64,000 nucleotides of DNA, from assembly GCA_023362775.1 (NCBI GenBank), contig JALMGJ010000002.1, positions 70,161,414 to 70,225,413 on the forward strand. The letters are read 5' to 3'. The translations under genes and the position numbers were made by a program. Below, one piece after another: positions 26,601-38,045 of this stretch (the stretch's first letter is position 1; each line of letters opens with the position of its first letter). The stretch comes from Charina bottae (Eukaryota; Chordata; Lepidosauria; Squamata; Charinaidae). Under the pieces are notes generated by a model that was not told the origin of the DNA, made no database searches, and was given only the letters and a program-made list of their open reading frames with translations.

Positions 26601-29480
26601 AAGGGCCTTGCCTGAAGCAGAGATGCGCTTCTTGGCAACTCAAGACAATTATTTCCCAACACCAATTCCCTCTGTCTAATACTATGTTACAACATTATGG
26701 TGTTGTACTGAGGGGAGGGAATTATGGTTACCAACCATCATCTTTTAAACATTCAATTCTCCTTTGATATAGGTAATTGGGAAGGGGTGTTATGACAGCC
26801 AGCTGTTGAAAGGAATACTTCATTGCTTCTGCCAGAAGAAAGCGCCACTGCCTTTGTGAAACAGATGGCAGCACTGAAAAAAGGTGAGGCAGAGGACCCT
26901 TTGTCTACCACCCCAATTGTTCTCCGTGGATTACACAACATGATTACAATACAATCATTAAGGGGGAAAAAGCAATCCAGTTAGCATTGGAAGCATTCTA
27001 GAATTCAAAATTATTTCCTCATTCCTTCAGCTTGTTCTGCTATTTCAAGGGAAGCATACTTTTTTCCCAAACTGGGGTCTCCACTTGAATGATGTGGTAG
27101 GGTTACACTCCAGAAAGTATGCAAGGCCTAGATAATTATAGTAGTTATTTTACTTTAGACAACATTAATTACAGTACATATGATTACTCCCCATTAAATT
27201 CTCCCCATCACATCTAAACATTTCAGTTTAGTGGCTATTTAGTGATGGGGCCTTGATGGTCTCCATGTGGTCTTTGGGCCTAAGATTGCACATGCCTCAA
27301 ATACAGGACCCTCCACAAACAGTTGGAAAATATGACAGCTTTCCTCGACCATATATACTGGATTTGGGCTCCCATAATCACCTGCCAGCATAATTATGTT
27401 ATGATCATTCTACATATCAGATAGGGCACTAGCTTGGGGGGAAATGGAGTACAATACAGCCTACTATTATTAGTGCTATAAAACCTGCAATGGGATTGCA
27501 CTGAAATAGCTAAATTTCAATCAAATGAGATACAATAAGCACATATTCCCTGTAGGTAACGCTGAAATCACCCAAGGACTGATTCAGGAATTAGCAAAAA
27601 AGGATCTGTCTGAACAGTACAACTCAATTTTGGACATGAGGGTCCTCTTGAATAGTAGGTAGGAATGCCAGCAAAGGTGCAGAAAATCTCACACAAATTA
27701 AGCAGTTTTGTATAGGGAGGGGGGAAAAAACAAGAAGAACAAAATGCAAGCTTGCTTTGCTCATGGATTAAAATAATTTTTCAGTTCCCATTCTTGCAAT
27801 CGCCATATTTAAAGCCAAATACCCTCAGTGGGCCTGAAAGGGTCCACAAAATATAGGTCAAACACCAAGGTTCTAAGTCCAATGTTAATGATTGGAGGCA
27901 CCCTGCTACTTCTTTGAGGCTGGTGGTCACCGAAGAGGGAAAGGAACACACATTTTTGTGCTTTCAGTTCTCTCAATATTCCCTAGAGTCATCCCTGAGT
28001 CTAGGAAATAAAATTCTGGGTTTGTTAGACCAGTTTCCAACTCAGAGGAGCCCCTCTGAACAACAGCTGAGAAGAGCTCTTTCTAAAAGGGAAGAAAGGA
28101 AATATCATGAGGATGGAAATGGCTGAAAGGAGTAATCCACTGTGTAGACTAGAATGGTATCAAACACAAGACTAAGAACTGCTGAGTACACACTGACGCC
28201 AGTATGAATGCTTTCCCAACATGTAGCTCATGGAAGCATAACAACTATACTTTCTCAGCCTTAAGAAAGGACAACACCACCCTAGCTTCCTATAGTATGT
28301 GGCAGTCATCTTTACCCCACTTTAAATTTCCATGTTATCCTATCCTTTCTCAAGGAAGTCAGAGGAGTATTCATATAGGATACCCTGAGGTAATAGTATT
28401 CATCACATCATCTCTGTGAGATTATAACCAATCCAAGGGCATTCAATGAATATCAAGAAAAATATAGTCACACACTAAGCCATGAACTATGTTTTATAAA
28501 TCATAACATCTTTGTTCACGAAACCCAATAAACCAAAATCAAAGATGTTTTAGTGTTCAGCTTGAAATTCACCATAATGTCTCTTCAATTTAGAAACCTG
28601 TTTTCCAGAGTTCCTGGCCATATGGACAGAGCCTTATCTATGTAGAAATTGGGCAGACACTGAGTGAATGTGTATCACTCAGAAGTGGGGTCTGTCACTT
28701 CATGTTCTTGCATATTTGTGTTCATGCTTCCTGGATGAGTCATGAAAACAGAGCTACACACTGCCTCCAATTTCCACAGGACATATCTAGAATAGTTTCA
28801 TTATGGATAAAGGATCTATAAGGATTAAAGACTCAAAATATGTACATGTTTCTCAGTTACTACATATTTATTTTGTTTCTAATGTACAGTATATATCTCC
28901 ACAAGACAGCTAGGAGTATCTATTTATCTGTTCCATACATTCAACATTTTTGAGAAATTGATTTCAACCATTCTCTGGGAGCCAACTGTTTATTTTATTT
29001 ACCAAAAGGTTTATCACTTACTCTTCACTATTAAAACAGAAAACGAAGCAGACAGCTACAGTATGCCAACATCCCTCTGTAGATCTGCATTCTATCTCAG
29101 CTCTATCAGGAAGACTTGTCTATTACTTGCTTTTTATAGACAGCCAGAAAGTGAAATAAAATCTGGCTTCTGGGCAATTGGCCACTTAAGAAATTTACCT
29201 ACATAGTAATAAAAATTGTTTACCTTTTCTCATTTATGTAAATCTTTCATTTTAACACTAAAACTAATAGTTCATACTTCAAATATGAATCGGGCAAAAT
29301 AATTCAAAACCCAATGCTTATATGAGTTTAAATATACAAATAAAAGCCTGGTTCAGAAAGCAATTAACCATCTTCTTAAAAAAAGAACAAGATTAACAAC
29401 TTTAGAAACTGTTCTTCTCCAAACCTTAAAACATTTATAGAAGCACATACATACAGGTAACAATTTCACAGCCTCTAGGA
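26601..29480. other. Plexin intron, no assignable feature
   Basis: About 2.9 kb of ordinary AT-rich intron. Frames below 90 codons have no recognisable similarity or plexin exon context. Confidence 0.5.
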
Positions 29481-30162
29481 CAGGACTTTCCAAACTGTGT
29501 GTCGCAACACAATACTGTGTCGCCTGGGGGCCCCAAGTGTGTCCTGTTCATCAGCAGAAGCGCTGATGAAAATGCCCTCGGTTCCGGTAGGGAAGCGAAA
29601 ATCGTGTGTGCACACTGCCCGGCCGCTTCCCTGCTGCACAGCTGACTGGCGCGGGGGGGCGGGGTGGAAATTCTTTGCACCGATCAGCTGTGCGGTGGGA
29701 AGCGGCCCGGCAGCGTGCGCGGCGAGGCTTTTTGCCTCCCTGCCGGAACCGAGGGCATTTTCAGGGTACCCGGAGCCTGCCCTTTCTAAGCGGCAGCGGG
29801 CCATCAGCGCTTCCGGGTTCCAGGACACTGCTGCTGCCGCTGCCCCTTCAAAAGGACAGGCTCCGGGGACCCTAAAATGCCCTCGGTTCTGGCAGGGAGG
29901 CAAAAAGCCTCGCCGTGTGCATGCGCACGCTGCTGAGCCACTTCCCGCCGCACAGCTGATCGGCGCAGAGAATTTCCACCCCCGGCCCCCCATGCGCCGA
30001 TCAGCTGTGCAGCAGGGAAGCTCCCTGCCAGGAACCGAGGGCATTTTCGGGATCCCCAGAGCCTGCCCTTTCGAAGGGGCAGTGGCAGTGCTGCTGCCGC
30101 TTCAGGGTTTTTGCACGCCGGCCGTTGGTGTGTCGCCAACGGCAAAAGTTTGGAAAGCCCTG
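29481..30162. mobile_element. Long GC-rich hAT-like element (copy 2), CpG-island-like
   Basis: Starts CAGGACTTTCCAAACTGTG and ends AGTTTGGAAAGCCCTG. CTCTAGGA is duplicated exactly at 29473-29480 and 30163-30170. The 682-bp interior is built of repeated blocks in both orientations, for example GAACCGAGGGCATTTT near 29748 and 30037 and inverted near 29876-29892. CpG is dense. Several frames of 100-220 codons overlap on both strands because stops are rare in GC-rich sequence; none resembles a protein. Confidence 0.88.
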
Positions 30163-30184
30163 CTCTAGGATCTGACTATACCTA

Positions 30185-30320
30185 ACACTGTTTCTCAACT
30201 GTAGCAATTTTAAGACGTGTGGACTTTAACTCCCAGAATTCCCCAGCCAACAAGGCTGGCTGGGGAATTCTGGGAGTTGAAGTCCTCATGTCTTAAAGTT
30301 GTCAAGATTGAGGAACGTCA
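30185..30320. mobile_element. Palindromic hAT MITE (copy 2, degraded)
   Basis: Same family as 16556-16688, with inner arms CTCCCAGAATTCCCCAGCC and its complement. Ends are mutated (CTGTTTCTCAACTG on the left, GATTGAGGAACG on the right). Flanks CCTAACAC and CATAACAC match at 7 of 8 positions. Confidence 0.82.
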
Positions 30321-30394
30321 TAACACATCAGTAAAGTCCTTGTACTGCCCTCTAGCTTTAGGGAACTGTAACAAAACCTACACAGTACTGGCTT

Positions 30395-30403
30395 CCAAGA
30401 TAA

Positions 30404-30440
<37 letters not shown>

Positions 30441-30585
30441 ATTTTAATAAATTTTAATAAATTTTAATAATTTAATTATTTAATTTAAATTTAAATTAAA
30501 TTTCTCTACCGCCCATCTCGCATACGACGACTCTGGGCAGCTTACAATCAATCAATCAATCAATCAGCAAGCAAGCAAGCAAGCT
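30395..30585 (-). mobile_element. LINE 3' tail with (TTTA)n and (AATC)n(AAGC)n
   Basis: TTTA-rich tail (30401-30510) followed by TCTCTACCGCCCATCTCGCA and TCTGGGCAGCTTACAATC, the reverse complement of an L2-type 3' end (compare GAGATGGGCGGT at 1420). AATC then AAGC repeats fill 30547-30584. Confidence 0.6.
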
Positions 30586-30914
30586 CTTTTAATCTTCTAT
30601 AATCTTCTATCCTTGGGATTCTCAACCCAACCAGGGTGTGTCAGGTTGCTCACAGACACCCTCTTATTGCAATCTGCAAAGGAATTGCAGGTATGCTGCA
30701 ATGCAAAGCACCATTCTTTTCTTTATTTCCACAAAGGCAGGCTTTCTTCAAAAATAAAACAAGCAGCTACAGTTGAATGTTCTTTTGGTAAATGTGCCCA
30801 GAAAAAAGACAAAGTTAAGCTGAACTAGGGGTTAGAATCACAGAATCATTGAGTTGGAAAGAAACTTGGAACTCATCTAATCCAGCCCTCTGCTCAGTGC
30901 AGGATCCACTAGAG

Positions 30915-31047
30915 CAGTATTTCTCAACCTTAGCAACTTTAAGGTGTGTGGACTTCAACTCCCAGAATTCCCCAGCCAGCATCTGGCTAGAAAATTCTGG
31001 GAGTTGAAGTCCACACAGCTTAAAGTTGCCAAGGTTGTGAAACACTG
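30915..31047. mobile_element. Palindromic hAT MITE, 133 bp (copy 3)
   Basis: Same length as copy 1, beginning CAGTATTTCTCAACCTTAG and ending TTGTGAAACACTG. CACTAGAG is duplicated perfectly at 30907-30914 and 31048-31055. Inserted in the CR1 copy. The target shares CTAGAG with copy 1. Confidence 0.93.
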
Positions 31048-31531
31048 CACTAGAGCATTTCTCACAGATGACCATCCAGCCTCCTCCTCTAGTGAAGAAT
31101 GCACCATTTCATGTGGCAGCCTGTTCAACTATCTGACAGCTTATACAGTCAGAAAGTTGCTCCTGATGTCTAACCTTGAACCTATTTCCTTGAATTCTGA
31201 CACACTGATTCTAGTCAAGCTCTCTGCAGCAAGAGAAAATAAGTCCATTCCCGCTTCTGTGTGACAACCCTTTACATATTTTCCCTCAGTCAGCTCTTCT
31301 GTGAGCTAAATAAACCCAGATGCTTTAACTGTTCCTTGTAGGGCCTGGTTTCCAGATCTTCACTATCTTGGTCGGCCCTCCTCTGAATTTGCTCCATCTG
31401 TCACTATCCCTTTTGAACTGTGGAGCCCATAACTGTCACAGTGCTCCAAAGGAATCTGGCCAGGGTAGAGGAGAGGGAGACAATCACTTCCCATGATCTG
31501 GACTCTATACTCCTGTCAATGCACCTCAATA

Positions 31532-31863
31532 AAAGGTAAAGGTAAAGGTTCCCCCACACAGTCGTGTCCGACTCTAGGGGCCGGTGCTCATCTCCGTTTG
31601 TTAGCCGAAGAGCCAGCGCTGTCCGAAGACGCTTCCGCGGTCATGTGGCCGGCATGACGCGCACGGAACGCTGTTACCATCCCATGGAAGTGGTACCTAT
31701 TCATCTACTTGCATTTGCATGCTTTCGAACTGTTAGGTTGGCAAGAGCTGGGGCGAGTGCGGGAGCTCAATCCGCCACGCGGGGCTAGGGTCTCGAACCT
31801 CCAAACTTGCGACCTTCCGATCGACAAGCCTGGCGTCTTAACTGCTGAGCCATCGCGCCCCCC
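31532..31863 (-). mobile_element. Full-length tRNA-derived SINE (CTTTA-tailed family), copy 1
   Basis: Minus-strand order: GGGGGGCGCGATGGCTCAG (tRNA head with A box), GGTTCGAGACC (B box), body, then GTCGGACACGACTGTGTGGG and a CCTTTACCTTTACCTTTT tail. TGCACCTCAATA is duplicated at 31520-31531 and 31864-31875, so both ends are exact. Polymerase III type; the short frames are meaningless. Confidence 0.92.
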
Positions 31864-32244
31864 TGCACCTCAATAGTATTTGCCTATTTAGCAGCTGCAT
31901 CATACAACTGGCCATTTAACTTGTGGTTGATCAGGACACACAAATCCTTCTCACATATAATACTGCCAACCCAGGTCACCCCCATCCTATACTAGTGGCT
32001 TACATTTTTCCCATCCAGATGCAGAACGTTACATTTCTCTCTGTGAAATTCCACCCTATTTATTTCAGCCCACTGCTCAAGCCTGTCTAGATTTTTAAAA
32101 ATCTTCTATTTTTATCTAAAATATTAGCTACCCTTCACAGTTTGTGTCATTTGTTGGAATAACCTAGAGATCTATACAAGATGATAAGGAGCAATCTGAC
32201 CAGTTTGTCTTCTGATAAATATTTTGTGATTGGCTATCTCTGCA

Positions 32245-32310
32245 GTGAGAGTTAGTTTGGTGTAGTGGTTAAGGCACTGGGCTAGTAACAGGGAGACAGT
32301 GAGTTCCACC
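32245..32310 (+). repeat. Sauria-type SINE head fragment
   Basis: TTAGTTTGGTGTAGTGGTTA then AGGCACTGGGCTAGTAACAG, the tRNA-like head of the Sauria-type SINE seen complete at 32486 and 33815. Cut off after GTGAGTTC. Confidence 0.8.
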
Positions 32311-32485
32311 CAACATATGCTCTGAAAACATCAAACACTGACATAAAATGTTAGGAACTCTGCTCTATTTTCAGCCTAAAAGTTAACCTGTGCATACCAC
32401 AAATCCCAAAGAACGTAAGAATTCCTTTTTCAAAGCCTCTGTCCATATTGGTAGAAAACACTGGTATACATAGACATTAACTAGC

Positions 32486-32935
32486 CAGTTTGGTCTAGTG
32501 GTTAAGGCAACGGGCTAGAAACCAGGAGTCTTTGAGTTCTAGTCCCGCCTTAGGCACAAAAGCCGGCTGGGTGACCTTGGGCCAGTCCCTGTCTCTCTCA
32601 GTCCTAGGAAGGAGCCAATGGCAAACCAGGAGACTGAGAGTTCTAGTCCCGCCTTAGGCACAAAAGCCGGCTGGGTGACCTTGGGCCAGTCCCTCTCTCT
32701 CAGCCCTAGGAAGGAGCCAATAGGAAACCAGGAGTCTGTGAGTTCTAGTCCCGCCTGAGGCATGAAAGCTGGCTGGGTGACCTTGGGCCAGTCACTCTCT
32801 CTCAGCCCAACTCACCTCACAGGTTTGTTGTTGTGGGGAAAATAGGAGGAGGAAGGAGTATTAGGTATGTTCGCCGCCTTGAGTTATTTATAAAAATAAT
32901 AAAGGCGGGATAGAAGATAAATAAATAAATAAAAG
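32486..32935 (+). mobile_element. Sauria-type SINE with a triplicated internal segment
   Basis: The head GCCAGTTTGGTCTAGTGGTT is followed by three tandem copies of a block of about 103 bp, each containing GTTCTAGTCCCGCCT (starting at 32536, 32640, 32742) and CTGGGTGACCTTGGGCCAGT. A normal 3' end follows (GCCTTGAGTTATTTATAAAA, AAAGGCGGGATAGAAG) with an AAAT tail. Ordinary copies have one block. The extra copies differ by a few substitutions. Confidence 0.92.
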
Positions 32936-33800
32936 GAAAACAGGTGAGGCACAATACTGCATCTTCCCATTGTCAATCAGCTGAAAATAACTCACAATTC
33001 CAAGCACTACTCTGGCAGCCAAACTGGGTTCATCAAGCTCCAGGTGAGTCATCGCACAAAGCTAGGATATTGTTTGGCTTGATGGACCACAACTTGTGCA
33101 TGCCCCTCCTAAGGTACTTCTGCAATCTTTGTTTTACTAACTGTTCTATCCAGGCCAAGAAGATGAATAATGAGGAGAGAGTCTCTGGAAACAGGAAAAA
33201 AAAGTACATTAGTCACCCCAAAGTGCTTGTTTATAAATCAAGGGCTTCCTTTTCCAGAAGTCTCATCAAACACAGAATGTACGTATAACACAAAAGCAAA
33301 GACTTCTGAAAATCCTGAATTAGTTATGCTATTATATAAGTGAATCAAATGGAAAGAGAGTAACTAACAACCACCACCACAACAAAACTTTTATGTCTTT
33401 CAGAAGTTAAGGAAGACTGATACTTGAGAGGTCATATCAAGGAGCTCTTGAACATTTGGACTTATTCCTTGCACATGGATATATTCCCTGTTCTGTATAC
33501 AACAGCAAATGCTGCAGCATACATCAAGCATGCTTTCCAGGCTTAGCTTTCCATCCTATGATCTCTGTATCAACATGCACATCTCAGTCACAAAGTCCAT
33601 TGGCTGAAACTTTGTTTCCTCAGTCAGTACATGGCATTTCCCCATATCACAAACTCCTTGATCGTTTTTTAGAAAAAGGCTCAACTGGACAGATTGTAAA
33701 CACATTTTGCATCACCCCTGTAAGGAAGAAGAAAATACGTTTTTGTACGTTACAGTTTGCATAGTTCCAAGCAGAAACATGAGTTTTTTATATAGACTGT
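32936..33800. other. Plexin intron, no feature seen
   Basis: No exon or repeat recognised. Confidence 0.45.
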
Positions 33801-33814
33801 AGATTTGCTTATTA

Positions 33815-34054
33815 AGAGCCAGTTCTGTGTAGCAGTAAAGGCACCAGACTAGAAACTGGAAGACCGTGAGTTCTAGTCCTGCCTTAGGCATGAAGCCAGC
33901 TGGGTGACTATGGGCCAGTCACTTTCTCTCAGCCCTAAAAAGAAAGCAATGGCAAACCACTCACTTCTGAAAATCTTGCCAACAGAACTGCATGGACTTG
34001 TTTATGTAGTTGCCAGAAGTCAAGACTGACTCAAAGACACACAAACGTACACAA
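33815..34054 (+). mobile_element. Sauria-type SINE with a different 3' end
   Basis: tRNA-like head (GAGCCAGTTCTGTGTAGCAG), body with GAGTTCTAGTCCTGCCTTAG and GCTGGGTGACTATGGGCCAG, then a tail through AGTCAAGACTGACTCAAAGA and CACA repeats. AGATTTGCTTATTA is duplicated at 33801-33814 and 34055-34068. The 3' end is unlike that of the 32486 copy, so it belongs to a subfamily with another LINE-derived tail. Confidence 0.92.
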
Positions 34055-34068
34055 AGATTTGCTTATTA

Positions 34069-35978
34069 GCAGGGTATTTATTTGCTGCAATTGTGACTGA
34101 TGCTGAAAGGGTTCAGTTCTTAGCACTACACCAAACTCTTATTATCACAAACAGCCAGGCTAAACCTCATTTTAAAAACCATGGGAGCTTCTTTCATTGA
34201 CTTGCCTTTGCCCCAGACACAAACTATAGCCCTCACTCTTCTTAATCTGCCAGGAGGAGTCACCCTTAAAGGGTTACAAGTTCTTTATTAATTGCTTCTC
34301 CAGATTTGATTAAAATCCCCTCATTCCTCGGGCCCTTTGAGCTTTGTTACAACTGCTCATTTAATTACTTTCCACCAACACCCTGATAACAGCATGCTGT
34401 GGATGAAAGCTATTTTTATTACACAAAAGTGAGAGAAAGGGACCTGTACAAGCAGAATGATTCTTGAGTCAGTGTCATCACAGCAACTTAAGCAAATGTT
34501 AAAAGCCTCTTCTTGTTGTATCCAAGGAGATTTGGACTTCAGCTGTAAAATGAACCACGTGTGATGTTCAATAGTTTCAGTGCCAAAAGAATATACATAG
34601 ATGTCTAGGCTCAAAAGAATCCACAGAATCCACTCATTACCGACCGAGGTATTACAAAACCTTCTCCCATGTTTTGTCTGTGTTCTGTGAGGGACTCCCT
34701 TCAGTTGTCTCTTCCCAGAATCTATGCTGATACTTCATAGAAGATAAATTAAGTATGGAGCTCGGATTTCATATTTTGCCTTTTTTCTCTGGAGCAATAC
34801 ATCTTGGCCTCTCTTCCAGGACACAGAATTTGTCTGTGATATATAAAGATGACTGCAATTGGTCAATTAAAGTACGGAAAAGAGCATCGTTTCTGGAATT
34901 CTTTTCAACGTCTTAAAAACACCTGTGCTCTAGGTCACACGACTGGAAGGAGGATGGGGGCTTAAAATGGAGAAGTTGGCAACTTTTAGTTTAGTTTTTT
35001 AATTTGGTAAGTATCTATAGCTGAGCATAGTACAAGACCTATTTTTTTCTTCATAACCACCCTGTGAAGTATGTTGGGCTGAGCGAGCGCAACTGGGACA
35101 AAGTTACAAGTGAGCTTCTGTGGATGAGGGAGGACTAGAACCTGGTCTTCCTCCTCCTAACCCAACACTTTAACCAACACTTTAACTATTAACCCATTGG
35201 CTCTATAATGCATTCCATGTCTCTGACGAATTGCTCCTCCCATAGGGATTTTTTCTGGATTATTTCCCATTGTCCCCAGGCTAATCCAGTCCTTTTTTTT
35301 TTAATTCAGGGCTTTCACATAATTTCTTCCCAATGTTCTGTTGGTCTGGAAAAAACGAGAAGCCCTGGCTGGCAAAATTCCTCCTGCTGGCTTGGGTTAT
35401 GGAACTAAGAAAAGCCCTTGGTAGTTCTGCTTATTCTACTGATGCTGCTTCTCTCTTTGCTTGCTACAACAGTTACTTACAGAAACTGAACTATATATTG
35501 CATTTTTATCAAGAAGTCAGCTTGAATGGGCCACCATGTAACCACCCCTGCTGTTGACACATGTAAAACACATTCCTAGCTCTGGTTTGTGTGCAGATGT
35601 TCCATTATAAGCATCAGCACCATGGGGTGACCAGCTCTGCCCTTTAGAGCAGTAATTGGAGTCCAGATCTCTGTATGAAGACTATGAAAGCTATGCCATT
35701 TGCCCTCAGGGAAAGGGAAGCCAGCCTTTCTCTCTCCAGCTTAACCCCTTCAAAATGTGCCTGCCTGCATGTCCTAGAGGGGTGGGGCAGGGGTGGAATC
35801 TACTAGCCTAAGATTCCCAGCCTCTGCTTTGAGCTAATCCTGCCCCAGAACATTCCCAGCTCTAGCTATCTCTAAACTGAAGGCCATATTGTTAAATCAC
35901 TAACCCCAGCAGAAGTCTGGATGTAAGCAGTCCAAGGTTTACCCCAAGAGTAGAATAGGTGAGAAAATGTGGAAAATT
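34069..35978. other. Plexin intron, no feature seen
   Basis: Unassigned intronic sequence; no plexin exon found. Confidence 0.45.
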
Positions 35979-35989
35979 ACTACCTCTAG

Positions 35990-36330
35990 TAAAAGTAACG
36001 GTTCCCCACGCACATTTGTGCAGTTGTGTCTGACTCTAGGGGCCGGTGCTCATCTCCGTTTGTTAGCCGAAGAGCCAGCGTTGTCCGAAGATGCTTCCAC
36101 GGTCATGTGGCCGGCATGACATGCGTGGAACGCTGTTACCTACCCACCGAAATGGTACCTATTAATCTACTTGCATTTGTATGCTTTCAAATTGCTAGGT
36201 TGGCAAGAGCTGGGGCGAGTGCGGGAGCTCACTCCGTCACGCGGGACTAGGGATTCGAACCTCCGAACTTGCGATCTTCCGATCGACAAGCCTGGCGTCT
36301 TACCCGCTGAGCCACCACGCCCTCTACCTA
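35990..36330 (-). mobile_element. tRNA-derived SINE (CTTTA-tailed family), copy 2
   Basis: Same family as 31532-31863; B box GGTTCGAATCC and A box TGGCTCAGCGGGT on the minus strand. ACTACCTCTAG is repeated at 35979-35989 and 36338-36348, with a few extra bases after the SINE head. The tail is eroded (GGAACCGTTACTTTT). Confidence 0.88.
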
Positions 36331-36349
36331 CCTCTACACTACCTCTAGA

Positions 36350-37990
36350 CATCACTCCTAAATTGTAGATGAATCTGTCAAATATCTCACTTGCAATAGC
36401 CTCAAGCTACACTATCTAAACGACTGAACAACAACACTATCTAAATCCTTGCACAGATTGCTTCAAATGCTGCATACAGTGGAGACAATTTACCTTCATC
36501 ACATTAAAACAGAATCTTATATTCAGCTATAGGCATGTAAGTGAAAAATACTGATATAATCCAGAGGCCTTGGATGGCACTTGTTCAGCTCTGGAAACAT
36601 ACTTTGAATTTCTAGGCATCAGTCCCTCACAGGAGAAAACAGGGATACCATGAGAAGTTAGATCTCTGCATGCTCAGGTGCCTGGGATTTTTCCAAGGCC
36701 TGCTTGACCATTTAACTATCAAGGGGACATGCAGTCTTTTGAGGCAGACCATTTTCTTTCATAGCAGGTGTGCCACTTCAGCCTCAAGCACTGGAACAAA
36801 GAAGCTCTTTTGAAAGATGTATTTAGCAGCCAAGCATGCAAGTTTTGAAAGGGTTAGATAGGCAGGCATTCTAAGTGGAGCTGGGATATGAGTAAATGCT
36901 GATAAGCATTGATGAAGGAGGAAAGGATTCTACACTACCGAAAATATCTGATTTTAACACCTTAGAATTCAAAAGGAAGAATGACTGCAGTGTAAGATAA
37001 GATTTTTGCTGTATTTTCTTCCTGTATTTCTCCAATCTAAAGAGCAGCCATGTATTTTATATCTGTTTCTCTGAGAGGAGCTAATCCTTCATTTAGCAGG
37101 ATCTCAGATTTAATTGTATTTATATATTTATAAGATTTATGCCTCACCCTTTCGCAACAAAACAGTGTCTAGGTCCCTATTAGAAAAGGTGACTGAGACC
37201 ACTTCCTTGGCTCATTTGGGGCTACTAGCCCATCATCTTCCAGACTGATCTACTTCTGCAGTGTTATAGCCAGAGAAACCAACTTACAGATGGGTACATC
37301 CCTTACCTTTCCACTGTTGTTGCATTTTACAGTCCGTTAACTTTCTTTTCCATGCAGTGCCAATGGAAAATGTGACTGACAAAATAAAGAATTTGCCCAT
37401 GCTGATGCCAAGCAAGAAATAAAATCATATGGGCCAGATTTGCCTAGACATCTCAAACTGACATTTTACATGAAAAGAGAGCTGGATTTTTATTTCAATG
37501 TCTTCATCTGTCTTAAAATAAAACCTCTGAAGGAATGGCAAAGTACGCTGTTAACTCTAGAGTTTGTAATGTCTTTTATTTTACATGCCCGAACCATATG
37601 TTTTTATCCCAATTTATTCTTCCATTTGAAGTGTTAGCATTTAAACAGATGAGCTCAATCAGATGGTTGTGGTGCTTTTATACAAATGCCTTTGTATATG
37701 TTTTCTGAAGAAGACAGTCTTGGGCACATCACTGATGTTGCATCAATCTCCACACTAGACATCTGTAATGCAATACATGCAGGCAGCACCTGAAAGTATC
37801 CAAAAGCTTCAACTACCATATATTTCTGAAAGGAGGATAATCCTGAATTAAAGAAGATCTTCCAAAGAAACAAACAAAAGTCCTGTGCAATGCCCAGCTG
37901 CCCCATCTTCTCAACCTAGGGTTGGCAACTCCCACTTAAAACTTCTTAGAAATTTTTTTCTGCAATAAATGCATTTGATACACATGTGTA
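36350..37990. other. Plexin intron, no feature seen
   Basis: AT-rich; a small scrap near 37095-37160 (TATATATTTATAAGATTTAT) may be an old LINE tail. Confidence 0.45.
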
Positions 37991-38045
37991 CATGTGTGTG
38001 TGTGTGTGCACATACATGTGTGTGTGTGTGTATGCACATATACAC
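37990..38045 (+). repeat. (GT)n microsatellite
   Basis: Two GT runs split by ACACATACAT, flanked by CATGTG steps. Confidence 0.9.

Larger units (their letters stand above)
30834..32160 (-). mobile_element. CR1-type LINE 3' region, split by a MITE and a SINE
   Basis: Plus-strand reading begins AGAATCACAGAATCATTGAG, the reverse of the CR1 terminus, then TTGGAAAGAAACTTGGAACT. It continues after the MITE with TCAGAAAGTTGCTCCTGATG and, before and after the SINE, GATCTGGACTCTATACTCCT and ATCAGGACACACAAATCC. The duplications around both insertions rejoin the CR1 text exactly, showing the CR1 copy is the oldest of the three. Confidence 0.82.

Noticed and set aside
29475..30168. Overlapping frames of 113-223 codons on both strands
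   Set aside because: They lie wholly inside a GC-rich hAT element bounded by an 8-bp duplication. Composition is low-complexity and no known protein pattern is present.
32536..32850. Regular repeats that might suggest a CRISPR-like array
   Set aside because: The units of about 103 bp are copies of a SINE body without unique spacers, and the genome is vertebrate.
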